From: Candidatus Gallibacteroides avistercoris
GTDB lineage: Bacteria > Bacteroidota > Bacteroidia > Bacteroidales > CHK158-818
DNA: 14,557 nt
Direction: 5' to 3'
Assembly: GCA_018714665.1 (NCBI GenBank)
Contig: DVNA01000101.1
Location: 1 to 14,557 of the forward strand
The translations under genes were made by a program, and so were the position numbers. Shown in pieces: positions 7,253-13,069 of this stretch. The notes under the pieces are model-generated. The model was not told the DNA's origin, did not search any database, and saw only the letters and a program-made list of their open reading frames with translations. How positions within the stretch are numbered: the first letter of the stretch is position 1; each line of letters opens with the position of its first letter.

Positions 7253-7429
7253 AAAAACGAAGGGGTTATGATTAGCGATAAAAGTTGATGGGGTTACCTA
7301 CCGAATTGAAAATATTTATCTATAACCTTGTCGTTTCATTTTTAAACGGTAGAAAATTGTAACCGTGGCAATAGGTATTGAGCCCTTGCTTTTATACAAC
7401 GAAATAACAACCATAATAAGAGCTTTTGT
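7253..7429 (+). ncRNA. Long structured 5' leader of the exporter operon (candidate regulatory RNA)
   Basis: The leader is much longer than the others in this window. Helix 1 pairs 7255-7269 (AAACGAAGGGGTTAT) with 7322-7336 (ATAACCTTGTCGTTT): six pairs, one A/G mismatch, two G-U pairs, six pairs. Helix 2 pairs 7292-7303 (GGTTACCTACCG) with 7347-7352 plus 7359-7364 (CGGTAG and GTAACC, 6-base bulge between). The two cross, which is either a pseudoknot or two competing folds. A short hairpin CAAT-AGGT-ATTG follows at 7369-7380. I do not recognise a known riboswitch class. There is no Thr- or Ser-rich leader peptide. Drawn by eye; energies not computed. Confidence 0.35.
7288..7362 (+). CDS. Possible 24-codon upstream ORF in the exporter leader
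   Basis: A short frame begins MGLPTELKIFIYNL and ends NGRKL-stop. Its ATG overlaps the stop of a six-codon frame, MISDKS (7268-7288), in the order TGATG, which could allow translational coupling. The predicted peptide is hydrophobic in the middle with a basic end. Codons for Thr and Ser are not enriched, so it is not a classical amino-acid attenuator. It overlaps both strands of helix 2. Real translation is doubtful. Confidence 0.2.
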   Translation: MGLPTELKIFIYNLVVSFLNGRKL

Positions 7430-8203
7430 ATGAGCGATCAACCGGATGTTCACGACTTGTTGAATTTTTTATTGGAGTATGCCACTACGTTGATGGGAGT
7501 AGGTGTACATACCTCCCGAATAGTGCGGAATACGTCTCGTATTGCTTCCCGTTTTGGATATGTGACGGACATTACCATTTTTCAGAAGACGATTATTATG
7601 AGTATTCGCAGTAAAGAGAGTCTTCGGGTGTACAGCTCGGTGAAACGAACTAAGGTGTTGGCGCTTAATTTCCGTATAAATTCCAATCTGAGTGCATTGA
7701 GCTGGCGTGCATACGATGAACAGTTGTCGTTGCCTCGGATCAAAGAACTTTACAACGAGATCATGTCCGAAAAAAATATGTCGCGGTGGTGGGTATTGCT
7801 TCTGGTCAGTTTTGCCAATGCCGCGTTCTGCCGATTGTTTATGGGCGATGTTTGGGCTATGGGAGTAGTTTTTGTGGCCACGTTGGTCGGCTTCTTTATC
7901 CGGCAGGAGATGATGAGGCGTCATGTCAACCATCATTTTGTATTCGTTACGTCCGCTTTTGTCGCTTCGCTCATAGGCAGTCTGTCCATTTTTATACCGG
8001 CTTGTACCACGCCGCAGATAGCATTGGCCACCAGCGTGCTCTATCTGATACCGGGTGTCCCGTTGATTAACTCCATTATCGATATCATAGAAGGACATGT
8101 CTTGGTTGGATTTACCCGGTTTGTAAACGCTTGTATGCTTATTATTTGTATTGCCGTAGGACTTTCTTCCACTTTGTTGTTAATCGGAATAGATTCATTA
8201 TGA
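7430..8203 (+). CDS. ThrE/YjjP-type exporter subunit, N-terminal half (PF06738)
   Basis: A 257-residue membrane protein of the threonine/serine exporter family. Residues 1-115 form the cytosolic part and start with LLNFLLEYATTLMGVGVHTSR and the conserved N-T-S-R-I-A-S-R-F-G. About five hydrophobic segments follow (119-140, 142-155, 168-190, 195-215 and 232-252). LIPGVPLINSIIDIIEGH is the family signature. In Corynebacterium ThrE both halves are one protein exporting Thr and Ser; the split E. coli pair YjjP/YjjB has been reported to export succinate. The substrate here is therefore open. The start ATG follows an in-frame stop at 7379, with no other ATG between. Its stop codon overlaps the start of the partner gene (ATGA), implying equal production of the two subunits. 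Confidence 0.88.
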   Translation: MSDQPDVHDLLNFLLEYATTLMGVGVHTSRIVRNTSRIASRFGYVTDITIFQKTIIMSIRSKESLRVYSSVKRTKVLALNFRINSNLSALSWRAYDEQLSLPRIKELYNEIMSEKNMSRWWVLLLVSFANAAFCRLFMGDVWAMGVVFVATLVGFFIRQEMMRRHVNHHFVFVTSAFVASLIGSLSIFIPACTTPQIALATSVLYLIPGVPLINSIIDIIEGHVLVGFTRFVNACMLIICIAVGLSSTLLLIGIDSL

Positions 8204-8697
8204 ACATAGAATTTTTAGAAGCAGTTGTTTGGGATGGATTATTTGCAGCGGTGGCGGCCATCGGTTTTTCCGTTATTTCCAATCCTCCCCGAAAAGCGAT
8301 TTATGTCTCTGCCCTTTTGGCGGCGGTAGGACACAGTCTGCGCTTCTTCTTGATGCGCAATACCTCTTTGGATATTGGTATGGCCTCTTTCTTTGCCGCT
8401 TTTGCCATCGGGTTGCTCAGCATCTTGTTTGCGAAGATCGTCCGATGTCCTGCCGAGGTTTTTTCTTTTCCCTCGTTACTGCCCATGATACCAGGAATGT
8501 ATGCCTATAAAACCGTTTTGGGGCTGGTAAAATTCATGCAATATGCCAACGATGATACGTCGGCCGCTATCATGGTAGATATTTTCCGTAATGGCATTAC
8601 TACCGTATTTGTTCTTTCTGCATTGGTTATCGGGGCAGCCATTCCGATGTTTATTTTTTATAAGCAATCGTTTATGATGACCCGTTTGTTGAAATAA
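8200..8697 (+). CDS. ThrE/YjjB-type exporter subunit, C-terminal half (PF12821)
   Basis: A 165-residue, very hydrophobic protein with about five membrane segments and the motif FPSLLPMIPGMYAYKTVLGL, which marks the ThrE_2/YjjB half. It completes the transporter with the gene just upstream. The start at 8200 is chosen because its ATG overlaps the upstream stop codon and gives the normal YjjB-like beginning, MNIEFLEAVVWDGLFA; an in-frame ATG at 8131 would lie deep in the upstream gene and add 23 residues without family similarity. The gene ends at a long hairpin shared with the convergent cysK. Confidence 0.87.
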   Translation: MNIEFLEAVVWDGLFAAVAAIGFSVISNPPRKAIYVSALLAAVGHSLRFFLMRNTSLDIGMASFFAAFAIGLLSILFAKIVRCPAEVFSFPSLLPMIPGMYAYKTVLGLVKFMQYANDDTSAAIMVDIFRNGITTVFVLSALVIGAAIPMFIFYKQSFMMTRLLK

Positions 8698-8741
8698 GGG
8701 CGATCTCTCTTCCTTATGCTTCAAATAGAGGTAATTAACAT

Positions 8742-8784
8742 TTTATACCCCCTTTCAGTTTTTCCAACAGAAAGGGGGTATAAA
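8742..8784. terminator. Long perfect hairpin between the exporter genes and cysK
   Basis: TTTATACCCCCTTTC at 8742-8756 pairs perfectly with 8770-8784 over 15 bases, leaving a 13-base loop (AGTTTTTCCAACA). The five consecutive G-C pairs make it very stable. On the + strand it is followed by TGTCTTTTGTGTT, a modest T run; on the - strand the downstream sequence is less T-rich. It probably ends both convergent transcripts. The loop is larger than in a typical intrinsic terminator. Confidence 0.75.
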
Positions 8785-8823
8785 TGTCTTTTGTGTTGGA
8801 TATGGTCTTGTCCGGAATATCCG

Positions 8824-9771
8824 TTAAAGGGGATATTCTTCAAAAGCATACAATACCGTGGACAGGTATCGTTCTCCCGTATCGGGTAATAGAACAACAA
8901 TCTTTTTCCCGGCGTTTTCGGGACATAGGGCTAATTGTACCGCTGCATAGGTGGCTGCTCCGGCCGATATGCCCACCAGCAATCCCTCTTGTTGCGATAA
9001 CTCTCGGCTGGTACGGATAGCATCGTCATCCTTCACTCGGATAATCTGGTTCACAACCGAGGAGTTGAATGTCTTGGGAATGAATCCGGCACCGATCCCT
9101 TGTATCTTGTGTGCTCCTGCGACTCCTCCCGATAGTACGGGAGAACTGTCAGGCTCGACACCGACGATACGGATATGAGGGTTGTGTTTTTTCAATCCGG
9201 CACCTACCCCGGACAAAGTACCTCCTGTGCCTACTCCGGCTACGAATATGTCGATCTTTCCGTCGGTATCTCGCCAAATCTCTTCGGCCGTTGTTCGGAC
9301 GTGTATTGCCGGGTTGGCCGGGTTTTCAAACTGTTGCAGGATGATGCTGCCGGGGATGGATTGCCGCAGCTCTTCGGCCTTTTCTATGGCCCCTTTCATC
9401 CCTTTGTCTCCCGGAGTCAAGATTAATTGAGCCCCTAATGCTTTTAATAAGTTTTGGCGTTCTACGCTCATTGTTTCGGGCATGGTCAATATCAGACGGT
9501 ATCCTTTTACGGTCGATACCCACGCCAATCCGACACCGGTATTTCCGCTGGTGGGTTCGATGATAACGGCCCCGGGTTTTAACAATCCTTTTGCCTCGGC
9601 ATCTTCGATCATGGAAAGGGCAATCCGGTCTTTTACACTGCCTCCGGGATTAAAAAACTCTATTTTGGCCATCAGGGTGGCGTTTAGTCCTTTGTTTGCA
9701 TTGAATCGGGAGAGTTCCAGCAATGGGGTGTTCCCGATCAGTTCTGTAAGATTTTTTGCAATAGAAGTCAT
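8824..9771 (-). CDS. cysK: Cysteine synthase (O-acetylserine sulfhydrylase)
   Basis: A 315-residue PLP enzyme of fold type II that makes L-cysteine from O-acetylserine and sulfide in the cytosol. The PLP lysine is Lys47 in NPGGSVKDR. The substrate loop is TSGNT at 74-78, followed by GVGLA. The PLP phosphate loop GTGGT is at 181-185, and ISAGAA near the C-terminus is also typical. Length matches CysK (about 310-325), without the C-terminal CBS domains of cystathionine beta-synthase. Asn-Thr-Pro-Leu near the N-terminus (14-17) is conserved. CysM or a related beta-synthase is possible but the motifs favour CysK. No cysE lies next to it; it is a single-gene unit convergent with the exporter operon. 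Confidence 0.95.
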   Translation of the reverse strand: MTSIAKNLTELIGNTPLLELSRFNANKGLNATLMAKIEFFNPGGSVKDRIALSMIEDAEAKGLLKPGAVIIEPTSGNTGVGLAWVSTVKGYRLILTMPETMSVERQNLLKALGAQLILTPGDKGMKGAIEKAEELRQSIPGSIILQQFENPANPAIHVRTTAEEIWRDTDGKIDIFVAGVGTGGTLSGVGAGLKKHNPHIRIVGVEPDSSPVLSGGVAGAHKIQGIGAGFIPKTFNSSVVNQIIRVKDDDAIRTSRELSQQEGLLVGISAGAATYAAVQLALCPENAGKKIVVLLPDTGERYLSTVLYAFEEYPL

Positions 9772-9803
9772 CTTTATTTGCGTTTTAGCTATATTTATGG
9801 ATA

Positions 9804-9811
9804 CAAAGATA
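9804..9811 (-). promoter_or_regulatory. cysK promoter, -7 box TATCTTTG
   Basis: An exact TAnnTTTG match on the - strand, 32 bases upstream of the cysK start codon. There is no clear TTG at the -33 position. The rest of the 211-base gap up to 9982 is AT-rich and holds the terminator of the next gene. Confidence 0.55.
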
Positions 9812-9925
9812 CGCAGTATAAAGTTTAAGAAAAATATATAGGACGGGGTATATTAAATCTTTTTTTGTTTTTAATGGAGGGGTATGATACTGTTTTGAAG
9901 AACTTTTTTCAGCAGGAGGATTATA

Positions 9926-9966
9926 AAACAAAAAGAGATGAAACTCAGTTTCATCTCTTTTTGTTT
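9926..9966 (-). terminator. Very long intrinsic terminator of the serine palmitoyltransferase gene
   Basis: A perfect 19-base-pair stem, 9926-9944 with 9948-9966 (core AGAGATGAAAC / GTTTCATCTCT), around the 3-base loop TCA. On the - strand the descending arm ends in CTTTTTGTTTTA, a good T run, 17 bases after the gene's stop codon. Confidence 0.88.
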
Positions 9967-9982
9967 GTCTTGTCAATTGTTT

Positions 9983-11167
9983 CTAGATGATGTTCAATCG
10001 TTTAAAGCATTTGTTGATCTTTTCGAGAGCGATGTTTACCTGATCGTAAGTATGGGTAGCCATTAACGAGAAGCGGATGAGGGTACTGTCCGGAGCTACG
10101 GCCGGAGCCACAACCGGATTTACAAAGATGCCCTCTTCAAACAGGTCGCGGGTTACCTGGAATGTCTTTTCGTTGTTTCGTACAAATAAGGGGATAATCG
10201 GAGTAGAGGTGTTCCCGATTTCACATCCCATATATCTGAACCCGTCCAATGCATAATGGGTAATATCCCACAAATGGGCGATACGTTCAGGTTCGTTTTC
10301 CATAATGTCCAGGGCAGCCGATACGGCAGCTGTCGATGCCGGAGTGATGCTTGCGCTGAATATGTATGAACGGGAGTTGTGTCGTATGTAGTTGGCTGTA
10401 ATGGAGTCTGTTGCGATAAACCCGCCCAAAGAGGCAAGTGATTTACTGAATGTGCCCATGATCAGGTCCACATCGTTTGCTACGCCGAAGTGGTCGCACG
10501 TACCGCGGCCTTGTCGGCCAAATACCCCGATTCCGTGAGCCTCATCTACCATCACCGATGCATTGTATTGTTTGGCCAGTTTTACGATTTCAGGCAGGGG
10601 CGCCACGTCTCCTTCCATGGAGAATACGCCATCTACCACGATTAATTTTATTTTGTCTTCCGGACATGATTTCAACACCTTTTCGAGTGAATTCATGTTG
10701 TTGTGCTTGAATTTCAGGGGAGTGGAGAACGAAAGGCGTCGGCCTTCAATAATAGAGGCATGGTCCAATTCATCCCATATAATGTAATCCTCGCGTCCGG
10801 TCAGGCAGGAAACCACGCCAAGATTTACCTGAAATCCGGTAGAAAATATAATTGCTTCTTCCTTGCCGACAAATTTGGCCAATCTCTTTTCAAGAGCTAC
10901 GTGCATATCCAACGTACCGTTTAAGAAGCGGGATCCGGCACATCCGGTACCGTATTTTTGGATGGCAGCAATAGCTGCTTCCTTGATTTTGGGGTGATTT
11001 GTTAAGCCTAAATAACTATTCGACCCGAACATCAAGACTTTTTTCCCGTTGATAATAACTTCGGTGTCTTGATCGCTTTCGATGGCTCTGAAATAGGGGT
11101 ATATCCCCTGAGCTTTCATCTTTTGGGGAATGTCAAATTTGGCTAATTTGGTTTGCAGTAAATTCAT
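9983..11167 (-). CDS. spt: Serine palmitoyltransferase
   Basis: A 394-residue PLP enzyme of the alpha-oxoamine synthase family that joins L-serine and a long acyl-CoA to form 3-ketosphinganine, the first step of sphingolipid synthesis. Key residues: His136 in LDHASIIEG (stacks on PLP), Asp208 and His211 in VDEAHGIGVFG, and the PLP lysine Lys242 in GTFSKSLASLGGF. The stretch YGTGCAGSRFLNGTLDMHVALE is also typical. The sequence resembles the characterised Bacteroides enzyme (BT_0870) more than 2-amino-3-ketobutyrate CoA ligase (Kbl) or 8-amino-7-oxononanoate synthase (BioF), judged from memory of motifs such as MGTFSKSLAS and TYIFSAS. It has no membrane segment, as expected for the soluble bacterial enzyme. 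It is divergent from a lipid kinase gene, and there is no acyl carrier protein next to it. Confidence 0.9.
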   Translation of the reverse strand: MNLLQTKLAKFDIPQKMKAQGIYPYFRAIESDQDTEVIINGKKVLMFGSNSYLGLTNHPKIKEAAIAAIQKYGTGCAGSRFLNGTLDMHVALEKRLAKFVGKEEAIIFSTGFQVNLGVVSCLTGREDYIIWDELDHASIIEGRRLSFSTPLKFKHNNMNSLEKVLKSCPEDKIKLIVVDGVFSMEGDVAPLPEIVKLAKQYNASVMVDEAHGIGVFGRQGRGTCDHFGVANDVDLIMGTFSKSLASLGGFIATDSITANYIRHNSRSYIFSASITPASTAAVSAALDIMENEPERIAHLWDITHYALDGFRYMGCEIGNTSTPIIPLFVRNNEKTFQVTRDLFEEGIFVNPVVAPAVAPDSTLIRFSLMATHTYDQVNIALEKINKCFKRLNII

Positions 11168-11248
11168 GATTATAATCGCAATTTACAGATTATCATACAT
11201 TAAGTTATGAATAAGATATGCTTTGATGCATCGACCAAAACAGGCCAG

Positions 11249-11256
11249 CAAAAGTA
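11249..11256 (-). promoter_or_regulatory. Promoter of the serine palmitoyltransferase gene, -7 box TACTTTTG
   Basis: An exact TAnnTTTG match on the - strand, 81 bases upstream of the start codon, which would give a leader of about 75 bases. No convincing -33 TTG is seen. Confidence 0.5.
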
Positions 11257-11321
11257 GTCATTTTATTTTATTTGTCGTAATTTTTATTCTTCTTTTTTTG
11301 CTTTTAATCATACTTCTCTTT

Positions 11322-11334
11322 CTGGTATAACCAG
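11322..11334. promoter_or_regulatory. Palindrome CTGGT-ATA-ACCAG (possible operator)
   Basis: A perfect 5-base inverted repeat around ATA, centred about 43 bases upstream of the predicted transcription start of the lipid kinase gene, where an activator would bind. The same core GGTATAACC recurs as a palindrome at 13018-13030 upstream of dnaN, with both outer bases of the arms changed so that pairing is kept. Confidence 0.35.
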
Positions 11335-11356
11335 GAGGAATATTTGGAAATAGTGT

Positions 11357-11364
11357 TATTTTTG
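11357..11364 (+). promoter_or_regulatory. Lipid kinase promoter, -7 box TATTTTTG
   Basis: An exact TAnnTTTG match 31 bases upstream of the start codon of the lipid kinase gene. The region between the two divergent genes (228 bases) holds this box, the opposite-strand box at 11249-11256 and the palindrome at 11322-11334. Confidence 0.55.
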
Positions 11365-11395
11365 TACCAAAATAAAATAGCGAATAACAGCTTTT

Positions 11396-12367
11396 ATGAG
11401 TGTGTCGAAGAAAAAAGTATTAGCGATTATAAATCCCATATCGGGGACAAAGACAAAAGCAGACATCCCGCAAGCCTTACGTCAGGAAATTGATTCAAAT
11501 AAATTCGATTTGGAAATCGTTTATACCCAATATGGCGGACATGCCACGGTTTTAAGTAACCAAGCGGTGGAAAGTCGATATGCTTACGTTTTGTCCGTCG
11601 GGGGAGACGGTACGTGTAACGAAATAGCGAAGACGTTGATACATACTGATACGGTTTTAGGGATTATCCCTACCGGGTCAGGAAACGGTTTAGCCCGGCA
11701 TCTGGATATTCCCATGAAAACACAGGATGCCATCAAGCTGGTCAATGCCGAACATTCGGTAACCGTAGATTATTGTCGGGCTAACGAGCAGGTGTTTTTT
11801 TGTACCTGCGGAGTCGGGTTCGATGCTTTGGTCAGTTTACGTTTTGCCAAGGATAAACGACGGGGCGGATTGACTTATGTGCAGAAAGTCATAGAGTCGT
11901 ATCTACGGTATAAGCCTGAAACGTACGAGTTGATTAGCGAAGAGGGAGCCATTCGGGAAAAGGCTTTCTTGATTGCTTGTGCCAATACCTCGCAATACGG
12001 CAATAATGCTTACATTGCCCCCCATGCCAATATGCAGGATGGCAAAATAGACATCACCGTGGTAAAACCTTTTCCTCCTCTTGAAGTAGGAACGCTCGCC
12101 ATACAGCTGTTTACCAAAACCATCGATCGGAATACAAATATAAAAACGTTTGAAAGTTCCAAGGTTACGATTGTTAGGGAGCGTCCCGGTGTGATGCATT
12201 TGGATGGAGAGCCTGTTGAAATGCCCGATAAGATAGATATCCGTTGTATCTCCGGCGGATTGAAGGTACTTGTACCAAATCGCAAGCGGAAGCCCTCTAT
12301 TATAGAGCCTATCCAGACGGCAATTTTGGATCAGATAGACGGTGTAAAGCATGAACTGGGAATCTGA
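11396..12367 (+). CDS. Diacylglycerol kinase-family lipid kinase (YegS/sphingosine kinase fold)
   Basis: A 323-residue cytosolic lipid kinase with a DAGK catalytic domain (PF00781) at about 6-130: INPISGT at 12-18, the nucleotide-binding VGGDGTCNE at 68-76, and GIIPTGSGNGLARHL at 89-103. The C-terminal beta-rich half carries GNNAYIAPHANMQDGKIDI (202-220) and MHLDGEP (267-273), the second conserved site. All usual residues are present. Members phosphorylate diacylglycerol, phosphatidylglycerol or sphingoid bases. Because it lies head-to-head with serine palmitoyltransferase, a sphingoid base or ceramide is an attractive substrate, but this rests on context only. The start ATG is preceded by a good -7 box. 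The C-terminus, rich in Lys/Arg then Ile, may touch the membrane. Confidence 0.9.
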   Translation: MSVSKKKVLAIINPISGTKTKADIPQALRQEIDSNKFDLEIVYTQYGGHATVLSNQAVESRYAYVLSVGGDGTCNEIAKTLIHTDTVLGIIPTGSGNGLARHLDIPMKTQDAIKLVNAEHSVTVDYCRANEQVFFCTCGVGFDALVSLRFAKDKRRGGLTYVQKVIESYLRYKPETYELISEEGAIREKAFLIACANTSQYGNNAYIAPHANMQDGKIDITVVKPFPPLEVGTLAIQLFTKTIDRNTNIKTFESSKVTIVRERPGVMHLDGEPVEMPDKIDIRCISGGLKVLVPNRKRKPSIIEPIQTAILDQIDGVKHELGI

Positions 12368-12378
12368 GGAAGAGAATA

Positions 12379-12400
12379 GGTTCGATAGACAAATCGAACC
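12379..12400. terminator. Intrinsic terminator between convergent genes
   Basis: An 8-base-pair stem GGTTCGAT / ATCGAACC with a 6-base loop (AGACAA), followed on the + strand by CCTTCTTGTTT. It starts 12 bases after the lipid kinase stop codon and probably also ends the PepSY-like gene from the other side. Confidence 0.65.
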
Positions 12401-12419
12401 CCTTCTTGTTTATATACGG

Positions 12420-12869
12420 CTATTTTTTCATTACCACTCCTTGATCGTCGAATTGTAATTTCAGCTTTTGGGAGAATCCTATTTCAATTTCATATCCATA
12501 CGAAGTTTTCCGGAGCGTTGTAACCGCTTCGGTAGGGTATGTTGCGATGAGGTAGGAAAAGATTTTGGCCGGTAAAATATCGAATAGCGCAATCGGGAAA
12601 GGACTCTTTTCTACGTCAATCTCTTGCCAAAGCCCTTGTTGGTTGAATGAGATTTTTCCACGATTGAGAAAGGTTATTTCGTATGTTCTGCCATGTGTAT
12701 CTGTCGTGATGGATGTGATAGAATCAAGCGAAAAATAGTCGTCGATAAAAGTTTGTGCAGTAATCGGTAGATCTTTTAACGCAATTTTCTCCCTGTTTTG
12801 GCAAGCCGGTATGATATTTATAAAGATGAACAAAATAAATAATGTCGTGAAAAATAATTTAGTTTTCAT
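12420..12869 (-). CDS. Small PepSY-like lipoprotein
   Basis: A 149-residue exported protein. The N-terminus has two Lys, a hydrophobic stretch (5-20) and a lipobox-like I-I-P-A-C ending at Cys23, so it is probably a lipoprotein. The mature part contains LKDLPITAQTFIDDYF and two beta-rich segments (YEITFLNRGKISFNQQGLW and YGYEIEIGFSQKLKLQFDDQG), the pattern of the PepSY-like family (PF11396) of Bacteroidota periplasmic proteins. Function is unknown; some PepSY domains inhibit peptidases. It is divergent from dnaN with a 200-base gap and convergent with the lipid kinase. No exact TAnnTTTG box precedes it. Confidence 0.72.
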   Translation of the reverse strand: MKTKLFFTTLFILFIFINIIPACQNREKIALKDLPITAQTFIDDYFSLDSITSITTDTHGRTYEITFLNRGKISFNQQGLWQEIDVEKSPFPIALFDILPAKIFSYLIATYPTEAVTTLRKTSYGYEIEIGFSQKLKLQFDDQGVVMKK

Positions 12870-12891
12870 AAATATCCGTATTGTCCTTAGT

Positions 12892-12901
12892 ATAACGTTA
12901 T
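12892..12901. repeat. Perfect 10-base palindrome ATAACGTTAT
   Basis: It lies 23-32 bases upstream of the PepSY-like gene start in the divergent gap with dnaN, a position suited to an operator or a promoter-overlapping site. It is short and AT-rich, so chance is possible. Confidence 0.3.
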
Positions 12902-12985
12902 CAGGTAAGATTTGTTTGCAAAGAGATGTACTGACTTTTGCGATTATAATCCGTCATAGTTGGGCCAGAATCGTAAAAAATAATT

Positions 12986-12993
12986 ATATTTGC
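12986..12993 (+). promoter_or_regulatory. dnaN promoter, -7 box TATATTTG
   Basis: An exact TAnnTTTG match 76 bases before the dnaN start. A TTG at 12961-12963 lies 22 bases upstream, a little farther than the usual spacing. The leader would be about 70 bases and contains the palindrome at 13018-13030. Confidence 0.55.
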
Positions 12994-13017
12994 TACGTTG
13001 AACACGATGCATTTCTC

Positions 13018-13030
13018 CGGGTATAACCGG
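13018..13030. repeat. Palindrome CCGGT-ATA-ACCGG in the dnaN leader
   Basis: A perfect 5-base inverted repeat around ATA, about 18 bases into the predicted dnaN transcript. As RNA it could form a short GC-rich hairpin; as DNA it could be a protein site. It matches the palindrome at 11322-11334 in all but the second and twelfth bases, which change together. Confidence 0.4.
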
Positions 13031-13069
13031 CGGATTTATAGCGAGAAAATAAAATTAAAACACATACTT

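Noticed and set aside
7469..8098. Open frame of 209 codons on the - strand opposite the exporter gene
   Set aside because: Antisense to a well-supported ThrE/YjjP family gene, with His/Arg-rich, non-domain-like translation.
8131..8199. Upstream in-frame start for the second exporter gene
   Set aside because: It would add 23 residues encoded inside the first exporter gene; the ATGA overlap at 8200 gives the normal family start.
9874..9990. 38-codon + strand frame starting MEGYDTVLKNFF between cysK and the serine palmitoyltransferase gene
   Set aside because: It runs through the 19-base-pair terminator and ends inside the next gene on the other strand; the long frame is a by-product of the hairpin arms.
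12998..13069. N-terminal extension of dnaN from an upstream in-frame ATG
   Set aside because: The ATG coincides with the predicted transcription start, and MKFIVSSTALLSHLQAISRV at 13070 is the standard DnaN beginning.
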